A DNA stretch of 64,000 nucleotides from Plantago elongata (taxonomy: Eukaryota; Streptophyta; Magnoliopsida; Lamiales; Plantaginaceae). Below the pieces are notes generated by a model, which made no database searches, was not told the DNA's origin, and saw nothing but the letters and a program-made list of their open reading frames with translations. Where the stretch lies: positions 62,001-126,000 of the forward strand of contig JAYMSP010000004.1 of NCBI GenBank assembly GCA_036897095.1. Direction: 5' to 3'. The first letter of the stretch is position 1; the number at the start of each line of letters is the position of its first letter. This document shows, piece by piece, positions 24,305 to 34,987 of this stretch. The position numbers were made by a program, and so were the translations under genes.

Positions 24305-25800
24305 TCACGTTGCAATATAACTAAATATAAAAACAACAATATCAAGCCAGTTAAGCCAAAACCCATTTGAATTATCGAAATCGAGCGCAGAATCCCTCCT
24401 ATGCCGCTCCATATAACACACAGCCACAGCTCCAAGATACAAAATCCAACCGCCTCATTAATTTAGCAAATTCCCAACAAGATAACCCTCAATCCACTAC
24501 TTCTCAGCTAAAAAACGCCCTTTCCAAAATTCAAACACACTAAACTCAAGCTCTCAGCTCACAAACAGCTCTACCAAGTCGTGAACAAGACTATTCAATA
24601 AAACAGAAACTATCAGCCCCCAATGACCTTAAAAAGATAATGCCTAATTGCATCTACGTCTCTTCGCTAGAAAATCGACAGAATTACGGCAATGGCGATG
24701 AATTAAAGGAACAGAACCGAAAAGGATTTTCTTTCTCCACAATCGAAATTGAAATTTGGGCGAAAAAGAGAAGAACTTTGCGTCAAGAAACAGAATTGGG
24801 TTGTTGAAATCAAAAGGGTTTTGTTGTTGAAGGGAGAATTAGAAATGGGAGGGGTTGAATTTGTGAGAAGGAGCCCTCAAACGAACAAACGTGCATACCC
24901 TTTTGCAGATTTCTTTAATTGTTTCTGTTTCTTGATTTGTTTTCTCTTCTGTTAATGGCTATCTGGTGCAAATGCAATGCATCTCAAATCTTGATTTTCT
25001 TTTTCTTTCTCAAAAACACTCCTTTTATTGCGGGAAAATGCCATGTCATCAACTGTAAGTCAGTTTTGTCTATCTGGGAGTTGATGATTGGGATCTTTGG
25101 CTTCACTTTTGTCATCTTCTTGGAATACAACTACTACTACTTTAATTTATTTTGTATTCACATATAAAGCCAAAAAGTAGCCAAAACCAATCAAACTATT
25201 CCAAATTGTCGCAACAATTGGTCCCATTCATTCATGTTTTAGTCTCTTGACTTGATAGCTTTAGTTTATAACTTTATCTTTTCATTTTTCCCCTTTTCTC
25301 TCACAAAATTTATTTCAAGTAAACAATGAAGCACAACTTATCAACAATACACAGCAAAAGATCTAGCATTGAGTTCAAAGCCTGCAGATTCTAGCATTGT
25401 ATAACAGACAATTTAAAAGAACTTTGCAATCCCAAATTCACTACACTTTCAGAATAACATGGTTCTTGCCTTAGTAATTCGCCACATGAATCAATAATCA
25501 TTACATTTTTTCAAGTACTGGTATGTTTACTTTTATAGCTGTACAATATAGTAAAAGTCTAAAAGAAATTAAGATAATGTGCATACATCTTCCGAGAATT
25601 TTATCCACTATATCTTACAGCTAGTTTGAAGGTTTAAAGCGGAGAAAGTAACACATGAATTAGCAAACTGTAACTAGAAGAATACTCCTATATAATGAAA
25701 TCACATCAATACTATAGTACTATTGTCATCAGAAACTCAAGTAGGCTAGTTACTTCCGTGCAACTAAAGCCTTCAAACTTTAGTTCCAACAAGGAAATCT
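24305..25800. other. PRAF 5' flank and intergenic
   Basis: The first few hundred bases upstream of the PRAF start probably hold its leader and promoter. No other gene is visible. Confidence 0.5.
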
Positions 25801-25803
25801 GGT

Positions 25804-28128
25804 CTAAAATCGGAACCAACAAGCATACTTAGCGTATGATTTGGTTCCATAGAAATGCCGGTAAGCAGTACCCATTGTGAATGTGTGGTAACTCTTGGTA
25901 GAAAGGGAGTAGAACAAAATATTGCCATCAACAAGCCTAGGGAGATATATTTTGTTGCCCGTTCCTCTTTCAGTAGCCCTTATGCAGAAGGATGATGAAC
26001 GACTTATGAACGCCTTTCAATTCCCCAAACCCCTGAGCATTTCCCATGCCTTCTTCGAAATGTTCCACTGACAAATGTATATTGAGCATCCATCCAGGGC
26101 AACAAAAACTGCAATTAGCTTACCATGACTTTCAAACAAGTATTGCTGTCCCAACCATCCCATGAGCATGGAAATTGATCTAGGCGCTTCATAGACACGA
26201 AATTTATTGGCATTGTTTTTCTTGGGATCATAAATGAGGAGGTTCGCATATACACCTAGAAAATAGTATAACCCTTTGTAGACGACAGCATTACAAAACG
26301 TGAAATAGAAGGAGGCTTCAGAGTCTTCATGCATAGTAATTTCTTCACAAGTCCATATCTCATCTCCATAGTTCATATGACATATACAATCACTGTGGTT
26401 CCACTTCTTTGCAGCTACAACAACCAGACAATCCGATGAAGTTGGTGGTGCAGAGAAATACAATGAGTAATAGTATTCAACATCATAACATTCTGGAAGT
26501 GTTACTTTTGTTTTTGTAAAGGGGTTATAGAAAAACAATACGTTCGAAAAATGAGTCATGAGTAACCATTCATCCAGCACAGCTCTTACTTCTGCTCCTT
26601 CTATATTCGGGAGATCAATACAGTGAAACTTTTCACAAATTGGATCAAAAACTTTGTCGGGTGAGAGCCTTAAATATGGAGAGGAACGGCCTGATGAATT
26701 TATAAGTGGATGTCCAAACTGTTGATCGATAGGAGAAGATATTGAATTCCATGATTTACACACTGAGTGAAACACAACCGTATCTCCAGCAATGGCATGT
26801 GCTAATATCTCATGCAAGAGTTCATTTGGAAGATCTGTTCACAGCCTCTCTCTTACTACCATTATTGAACCCGTTGGCCCCGTTTCATCTTTCTTCTGGA
26901 TATTTTTCTGCAGGATGGAGAGCATCATGTTTGATAAGATCATAATTAAGACGAATTATCAGTAAATAGATGCTATGTTATAATTTCCCAGCAAGTCTTT
27001 CATAACTAACATACCAGATGAATAGGCATAAACTAGTAAGCTTAAAAACATTTTAGATAAACATAAACACAGTAAAACTTTAAATTTGAATATGCAAAAT
27101 AGAACTTCACGGCATTGTGGAAAAGAAAGAAATAATACCTGTTGAATGTGCAAGTCTGAGCTTCGAATTGTCTCTCTTCCTCGTAGCACATGGAAGTTCG
27201 ATCTATTTGAAGAGGCTTCAAATAAATAATTCATGCCTTAAAAAAAAATGGCTGTAATTTGAGGATAGGACATGGAAATGCTTTTATCTTTCAATTCATA
27301 CTTGAAGAGTTGTCTTCGACGATATTCTACCCAATAAACTGCATTGCTTACCAAACCAAGAGCCGAAGCTGGAAATGAAAAGGCTTTGCTTGTATTCGAA
27401 TCGCAAAATATCACTCTATCTCCCAAGTCTTCTAGTTTCACCCATCTTTTATGGATGAAGTCAGCTGTATATATTTGTACATCAAACACCTCCAGGTGGA
27501 AAGCTGTAAACTTAATGAACAAGAGCTCACCACCTGATTCAACAAGATAAAAATTTGCATAAAAAACGTTCAAGCCAGCAATATGTGATTCGCCACAAAC
27601 AACTTGCTCATGATGAAGGTCAGGATTCGAAATCTCAGAGGTCACTAAACTGTAATCATTGTTTGTCAGTGAAAGAACTTTTCCCTTAAAGTTTATAGCC
27701 CTCAAGATAGAGAAATCCAGTTCTTCGTGGATATATTCACGATTGCTAATATGGCAAGACCAGAAGCTGTTAGTTGCTAGTTCAAAAAAGATAATTCGAC
27801 AGCTGCTATCCATTTTTGATGATGAAAGAACACAGTAAGGCTCATAATTGTGACGAAGGGGCACCTGAGGAAGTTGCACTTTCTCCATAGTCAAGATGTT
27901 TAAAATCGAGTGATCATCCGTGAGCTTGTCCTTGAGAACTAACCATCCTCCGTGACAACATATAACCTCCTTATTCTGCAACTCAGGAACAGAGCTGGTG
28001 TAATACCGAGACTCTGTCAGGCTATAAAACTTATGGCTCTCGCCATTCTCTCCATCATGAAATACGAGCCAATTGTATGGTTCGCGTGGCAATGGAGGAT
28101 GAGAGACTGCAAGATCCTGCTTTCCTAC
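25804..28128 (-). pseudogene. Two-domain F-box/DUF295 gene with in-frame stops
   Basis: Read as one unit, the minus strand encodes a DUF295 (KIB-type beta-propeller) domain (28128-27239, e.g. PREPYNWLVFHDGE, CCHGGWLVLKD), a linker to a GTATTA donor at 27139, an intron 26908-27138 in phase 0, and an F-box (TDLPNELLHEILAHAIAGD) plus a second DUF295 domain. That second domain ends RHFYGTKSYAKYACWFRF at a TAG (25804-25806). Three in-frame stops interrupt it: TAA at 27238-27240, TGA at 26839-26841 and TGA at 26017-26019. No frameshift is needed. Both TGAs stand where tryptophan is expected (ERL-W-TDLP, GN-W-KAFIS). The first F-box is missing. The longest free frames are 284 and 266 codons. F-box proteins pick substrates for SCF ubiquitin ligases; this copy is probably dead or expresses only pieces. 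Confidence 0.75.
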
Positions 28129-29000
28129 CCAAATTCAAATGTTGACCCGGTTTGAACCTAACCCGAATTTCGACCCAAATTCGAATTTTGGCCCGATATG
28201 GACCCAACCCGGTTATGGTCCAAATTTTATATTTTTCGAAATAAAATGCATCACTTAATACTAATGTCTTGCATATTACAAACCCGGTTGCAATAAACTA
28301 AATGTAAATGGTTCAAGCCCTATCATAGTCTAAAACATCAAGCTATCAAAGACCACTTAGACTACAGAAAATGTGTTAATTCACGCATTAGTTAGGTCAA
28401 CATTAATTGTTCATTTAATTTTGACTGATGCAGTATTCAAATTGGTCAAATAAAAATTATAATTAAAAAAATTATAATTTTAACGACCCCGTCAATTTTA
28501 ACTGACGGAGTACACAAATTAGATAAGTGAAATATATAAGATATCAAAATTGAACAGTCACAAAATAAGATATGTTTTTTGATAATGACATAAGGTAACT
28601 TATTTAGATGTTTCTCCACTATTAAAGACCCAGTAATAATGGGTTTTACCCGAACCCATATAGTTTGCCTGAAGGGTCCCGGTATAGCTAGCTATCCGAA
28701 TCTGAACAGACCGGTATTTGTATTGCCCTGCAAGTTAACTGCCTTTCTTGTTGCAAAAAAGGACATTGGTAGTGATCTTGCTTATTCATTTTCCTTCTTC
28801 TCACCATTGGTCTCGAATCAACTGAATCACTCAGGTAAATTTATAGCATAAACTTTGTTGTAATCCAAACATCTTGCTTAGTGCTTAGAATTCTGCCGCA
28901 TTATCGCATCAATTTAATGTATTGATCTTTTTCATATTTTTTTCCAGAATCTGAAGTTAAGAAGTTAAAGCAATTACATTGTAGTTTAATTTTCATCCAC
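28129..29000. other. Intergenic, between F-box gene and proteasome gene
   Basis: It holds a short run of CCCGAATT/CCCAAAT-like words (28140-28215) and no gene. The two neighbouring genes are divergent, so both promoters must lie here. Confidence 0.5.
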
Positions 29001-29031
29001 GATATGGTGTGAAGGTAAAAAAAAAAAGATG

Positions 29032-31752
29032 ATGAAGATTGATTTTAGTGGGCTTCAACCCTTGGCCCCAAATAAGGAACAATCAGACGAATTTTCGAAC
29101 GAAATTGCCGCTGCTCCGGCATTTAAGCTGCCGGTTGCTATTGATGTGAGCTCAGTTTCATTATATTTGATTTTCTGCTGGAGTTGTTGAAATGTTGTTT
29201 TTTGGTGGTGCTGAAATGTTGATGCTTTTTGGTCGTTTTAGTTTGATGGATTTCAGAAAGCAGCGGTGCAGATGGTGAAGCCGGCAAAGGGGACGACGAC
29301 TCTCGCGTTTATATTTAAAGATGGTGTCATGGTGGCTGTTGATTCCCGTGCCAGCATGGGAGGATATATATGTAAGGCTTTGTTACCCAACTGAGTGTGT
29401 GTTCTTGCCATGTGAATGTGAGAGTGATGATAGTTTCCGGGAACCTGTGTTTTCAGTTTAGGTTCTTATCATAATCAGTGGAAAGGAAAGGGTTCGTTTG
29501 ATTATCCACTTTTGAGTATTGAAGCAGATAATATAAGATTATGTGTGGAATTTTATGTTTATTTGTTAAGCTGGTGTTTGCTATTTATCTTTCTGATAAT
29601 TCACATGTTCTGCTAAGTATTAGGAGGATTATGCTTGTACACTTCACCTGTATGCTGATGCTGTGGCACGCGTTATATTGATTCAATTTTGTTTTATATT
29701 TCCATTCCAGATCACTATGTTGCTAATTTACTTTCATTTATTTTATAAATTCTTCTCATTACCCTGAATGTATTTAATAGAAACTTCTTAGTTCTCCTTT
29801 TATGTCGCTTGTGTTTCCAATTTGGGATGTGTTTATCATAACTATGCTATCTTTGCAGCTTCCCAGTCCGTCAAGAAAATTATTGAAATCAATCCTTACA
29901 TGTTGGGAACAATGGCTGGAGGAGCAGCTGACTGCCAGTTCTGGCATAGAAATCTGGGGATTAAGGTACTTCAATTTCATCTACTCTTTGCTGATGTTTT
30001 ATTTTGAAGGTGGTTGATGTGAATGCAGTAAATTCGTATATGTAAATATGTGATAAGTTATGTAATGGCCTACTGTGGAAGTCTCATAAAAAACCTGATT
30101 TTCCTATACAATGGGAAAGACCACATTACATTAACTACATTAGCGTGAATTATGTGAGTATGCCAATCACTTATGTAGGAAGAGTAGGAGGAATGTGGCC
30201 TTTCCTCATATTAAGGAGAATATGGCTTTTCCAAGAATTCCACTTGGTTTGGATGATTTAACTCAAATTACAAGCTGATAGAATTCGATATTTAAGATTA
30301 CTGGAGGAAATTAAAGGTGGGAAACCTTGCAAATAAGTGGGCGCTGTATTGGAGATTTGAACTGAACAAACTGTATAAAATCCTCTGATTATGAAATATT
30401 ATTGAGTGCCAACACAATCCATTGTGGGTGAAGCGGCCATTTTCAAAATTGAAGAACATGGATGAGTGATGGTGACAGGGGTTAATAAAGCATGTAATTG
30501 CAGGAAGATCAACGTAAGAATTATTAAGCTAATAAAATTTTGGTTATTTTATCTAAGAGTCATCTTTACCTACCGTTAGCATCCCTTTTTCAGGGGTTGT
30601 TACATCGTATGGTTTAACTATAGATCTCCACAGCTATAAACACCTGTTATTCTTGTTGCTACTGCAAATTCCTATATTTGAGTCTACTAATGAACAACAT
30701 GACCTTCATTGAGGACAAATTGAACCTGATTTAAGCCTGCGGTTTGGATGAACCATCAACTTGCCTGTTTGAAACACCGGTACCACCTTCCTTCATTGAG
30801 TCACTTTATGTACTTCTTGCTGTTCTGTTTTATGGTTTAGTGGCAAAGATTCTGTGATTTAAATTACAAATAAATGGTTATCTTCCATTTTTCAGTGCCG
30901 CTTACATGAATTGGTGAACAAAAGAAGAATTTCAGTTGCTGGAGCCTCAAAGATGTTGTCAAATATTCTGTATTCTTACCGAGGAATGGGTTTGTCAGTT
31001 GGAACCATGATAGCTGGCTGGGATGAGCAGGTATTCGTTGATGACCCGTTGCTTGTCACAATTTGGATGTATATATAATTTTGTTAGTTGAACTAAACTC
31101 CTTTCCTTTGTTGGTTTAGGGTCCTGGCCTTTATTATGTGGATAGTGAAGGAGGACGGCTTAAAGGCAAGAGATTTTCAGTAGGGTCGGGTTCCCCATAT
31201 GCATATGGTGTTTTGGACAGTGGGTATGTTCTAGAATTGTTTAGTCAGGTTTCAGTCACTGCCTAATCTGATATTTTGTAAATCTTCCATGACAGCATCC
31301 ATATATCCATTTATGGTGACGTTTGTTTAAAATTCCTTTGCTGTTCTGTCTATACTCTATATTAATGCTTCATGTGCTATAATTGTGTAGATACTGCTTC
31401 GACTTATCAGTTGAGGAAGCTGCAGAGCTGGCCAGACGAGCAATTTATCATGCAACATTCCGTGATGGCGCTAGTGGTGGTGTTGCTAGCGGTAATGAAC
31501 TTTATCTCATGAAACTTGAAATACTATGATAGTCCAGCCATGTATTCTGCCATAATACCCAGTGCTATCCTTTTTGTTTCGTCATTCCAGCCTCATGAAC
31601 TTAAACCAATCTTCTTATTTTCAGTATACCACGTTGGTCCAAATGGATGGGAAAAACTCTCAGGTGATGACGTTGGAGAGCTCCACTATAAGTACTATCC
31701 CGTTGAACCCACTCCTGTGGAACATGAGATGGCTGAAATACCTATTGCTTGA
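29032..31752 (+). CDS. PBE: 20S proteasome subunit beta type-5
   Basis: Seven exons: 29032-29145, 29242-29371, 29859-29965, 30896-31030, 31120-31223, 31391-31491, 31625-31752, giving 272 residues in frame (273 if the preceding ATG at 29029 is used). The catalytic beta-5 subunit gives the chymotrypsin-like activity of the core particle. A propeptide of about 55 residues ends at KG, and the active N-terminal threonine starts TTTLAF. The catalytic Asp is in VAVDSRAS and the Lys in [10 protein letters not shown]. The conserved stretches [36 protein letters not shown] and [16 protein letters not shown] are all present. Nothing is missing, so it should be functional. The third intron is the longest (about 0.9 kb). 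Confidence 0.96.
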
Positions 31753-32514
31753 GGAAGGAGGCAAGAAGTAGACAATATTAAGTGTCATTGGCATGTAGCA
31801 ACATTTGTTGTGTAATGGTATATTCTAAAAGAATTTGCATGTTAATGACATTTTCTGTTGTTATAAATTAAACAAAATTCCTTGGTAATCATTTTTATCA
31901 TGACAATCTAGCTTACATTCTACGAAGGAGATACTTCTCTACCTGGCAGGGATCAGGAAACATTCAGTTCTGCATTTGAGTTGTTTTCGGTTTTCTAGCA
32001 GCTATCAATTAGCCACAGTCAAACTGTCAGTTTTATCATGATTTTTTTTTTGGGGTGATTTTCACTCGCAGCCTTTATGCTTTTAAAGACCAGTGATACA
32101 CAAAGTTTAGACTTTAGAATGATACTATCCAGCACCACCTAGTACCCATAAGGGTTTCTGATGTACAAATATCTTCCGTAAGATTTTCGCCTTTTGGAGT
32201 TTTATCTGCATAAAATTGGTATGTTGTTCTGATTTTATATCTACATATAGCATTCTGCACCGAGTAGGAATGGATTATCAGTTGGGAGAGAAGGATTCGT
32301 AAGCGATTTTTTGTTGATTTGGTACTCAACTAAGAAGGAGGTGAACCTTGACATGAGTGAATCATAAGAAACCATCAAGAAACATACAGTAGTTGTCTAG
32401 CTGAAATGAAAGCCAATACACCAAAGTTGCAGAAAATCCTAGTTTTACATAGATCCTGGATACAGAGTCTACAGACAGATTACTAAAAGGTTGAGAACTA
32501 ATTCATCAACTATT
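31753..32514. other. Convergent 3' flanks of the proteasome and HVA22 genes
   Basis: 3' UTRs of two genes facing each other; no further feature seen. Confidence 0.5.
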
Positions 32515-33420
32515 TCAATATTCATAATCATCATGGAACACTGTGTAGGTGTTTCTCCTTGCTCTTGATTCTCTATCAGCCTACATCAAAGAGAACAATA
32601 CTTCAAACAAACCTTCACAATCATATGCTTATTTAATCGAATAATTGATCGGCGAAATGACTTACTCTAGCTATGATTCTTTCAAAAGCTTCTGGACCAT
32701 TCTCTTCTATATATTTCTCTGCTGCAGTTAGGACATCATCAGGTTTACTAAAGATATCTTTTTTCAGAGGAACATACCATATTTTGACAGTCGGGTTTTT
32801 GTAGAACGGTCTGATGAAGTGCTCGTAAACATATGCCGCTCCATTGAAGTAAGGCAGAACCAACCAGCATACAGCGATTAGCTTTGCGTATGACCAAATC
32901 GGAAACCTGATTAACATCAAAGCATCAACTGTGTGAAGTTTTTCAATAGCATGAAGTTTAGCAGCAAAAAGGCTTTATTATAGTTACCATTCGAGTACTG
33001 TGGCAAATGTAAGTTCAAACAAGGTAATTAGAGAGTAAAGAACCCAGTATGTTAGCCATTGCTCATCATCATCACGGGATTTAGTCTCTATTGCCTTGAT
33101 GGAACAATATCTGTCAACAAGAACTCAGATACATATGATTAAAAAGTCTGATAATCGACTAAAAACACATGTCGTAATGACTTTCCTTAACATTTGATTA
33201 CTTACAGAGGATAAACCAGAGAAATCAGTGGCCTGCAAATTAGACAAAAAAAAAAAAAAATTAGTGTTACAACTTACAACACAAAAATGCCTAACATACA
33301 TATTGAAGTTCACACGATTATCGCTACGGAGGTCTAAAATTTGTTGAAAACTGATGCTTACATGGCAATAACATCAATGTTCTTTGCTACCACAGTGAAA
33401 ATGTTATCCCCAGAGCCCAT
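32515..33420 (-). CDS. HVA22: HVA22-like ER membrane protein (TB2/DP1 family)
   Basis: Five exons: 33362-33420, 33206-33232, 32988-33110, 32666-32906, 32515-32580, in frame for 171 residues. The TB2/DP1/HVA22 domain runs from ISLVYPLYCSIKAIETK through DDEQWLTYWVLYSLITLFEL to FPIWSYAKLIAVCWLVLPYF and NGAAYVYEHFIRPF. Hydrophobic hairpins in this family shape tubular ER, as with reticulon partners (Yop1/REEP). Plant HVA22 genes are often induced by ABA and stress. The C-terminus ends in an aromatic and acidic tail (YTVFHDDYEY), as in the HVA22a group. The second exon is only 27 bp. Confidence 0.93.
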
Positions 33421-33429
33421 CTTGAGTTT

Positions 33430-34140
33430 CTTGATGAGTATTTTACTTCAAATGAGTGAGTGACTTGGTGAAAATGGAATTAGAACTAACGTGTGCACTA
33501 TATGACAGTGAAAAAATGGAAAGTGGTTATAATCACTTAGATAAGTGTGATGATTTGTGCATGTTTCCTGGCAAAAAGTTAAAAACCGTGTGAAAAGTTA
33601 AGTTTGAAAGTTAACACGAAAAGCTGATACAGAGAAGAAAACAGGGGAGCCAAGAATCTTATGCTTCGCCAAGAAAGAGGCACCGAAATGTTGACTAAAG
33701 ATGCAAAATTGCAATAATAGTTGCAGCTTAAACAGTACTCGTACTCGTTCAGTTCATCCATGTGTCTGTGTAATAATAACAACGAAACTCGAATTAAGTT
33801 ATCTTAATTTGAATATAATTTTTGTAGTTAATTCGAATTGAGATAAGTTGCTTGTGTTTAAATATTAATGGTCATAAAGTTGTTCTTTTGGAGCAGTGTA
33901 AAACTTTTATTCAAAAGTAAAACCAATTGAGTGGAGAGTTTAGTTGGGCACCTATTGCAATTATGAACCTAACTATAATCTTAGACAGAGAAAAACAAAT
34001 GTATCTTTTCTCCAATAACATACTAAGCTATAAGGCAAAACAATTGCCATAAATCGAAACTTGGTTAATACCCAATAATATTAAAAAATACATGTATTCC
34101 GGACATAAGTTTTACATCGGTTATTCTGATACAAAATATA
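33430..34140. other. Intergenic, HVA22 promoter side
   Basis: No gene. The proximal 200 bases upstream of 33420 should hold the HVA22 promoter; I see no clear TATA box or ACGT core element that I would defend. Confidence 0.4.
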
Positions 34141-34720
34141 GGCTCTGTTTACCATTAACTTTTCAGTTCTATAATTTTTTTCAATAAAAACACGTTACAT
34201 AAACGCACAACTTTTCAAACCAGCTAGCTTTTAACTTTTCAAACAAGTTAGCTGATTTGAGTGTGTGTTTGCAAATGCTTGTATAAGTGATTTTTCATCT
34301 GCTTCTACTAAAAGTAGATTAAAGTTAATTTTACGCAAAAGTTATTAGTGTTTGATATATAATATAAAAAACAGCTTAACTTTGTAAAAACAGAAGTGGT
34401 AGAGTTTGTAAAAATTAACTTAATTAGTTGTTTTTAACTTGAAAAAAGTTCCTACTCACTTAAAACAGTTAGAAGCAACTATTGGATTGCTTCTCTACTT
34501 TTGACGGTTACATGTTTTTTTCCATAAATGTTGTAGCAGAAGTCGTAATTTAAATTTTAAAACACCAAAAAACTACTTTTACTACTTCAAAATCACAAAA
34601 GTACTTTTTTTAAGCATTTGCAAACACAACCTGAGAAGCTAACCAAATTTTAGTTTGTTGAAAAAAAAAGCTACCTAATCAGCTATGAGCTACCTTTTCA
34701 GCTAATTTTGTTAAATAGAC
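34141..34720. mobile_element. MITE, family 1, copy B, interrupted
   Basis: It starts GGCTCTGTTTACCATTA and ends with the inverted match AATTTTGTTAAATAGAC. The inner words CAAACAAGTTAGCTGATTTGA and GAGAAGCTAACC match copy A. It is split by a second element at 34261-34631. Downstream of the intact MATH gene A. Confidence 0.65.
34261..34631. mobile_element. Tourist-like MITE nested in a MITE
   Basis: The ends are near-perfect inverted repeats (TGTGTTTGCAAATGCTT and AAGCATTTGCAAACACA), with outermost bases GTG/GGT less matched. A 3-bp duplication TGA flanks it (34258-34260, 34632-34634). The empty site survives in copy A of family 1 as GGTTTGAGAAGCTAACC. A 3-bp duplication and this end type suit PIF/Harbinger (Tourist), though the usual target is TTA/TAA. 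About 371 bp, non-coding. Confidence 0.75.
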
Positions 34721-34987
34721 GAATAACCCTCGAACTTACAAAATAGAGTAATCAAACCTAAAATATATAAATCACGAATTTCAAACCTGAAGCATATATC
34801 CTGCTTAACGACAGACTCTTAAATTGCAGACATGCCTCGTACAATTAAAAACTTTTTTTAGAGTTCCACGGAAAACGATTTAACTGCATAATTCTTAATA
34901 TATAATAATACATAATTTATACATAAAAATCATAATTTACTCTCGACCCATATAATTAGTATATAATATTTACATAAATTTAAAAAT

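Noticed and set aside
28140-28230. Satellite of CCCGAATT/CCCAAATT words
   Set aside because: Only a few irregular words, no stable period.
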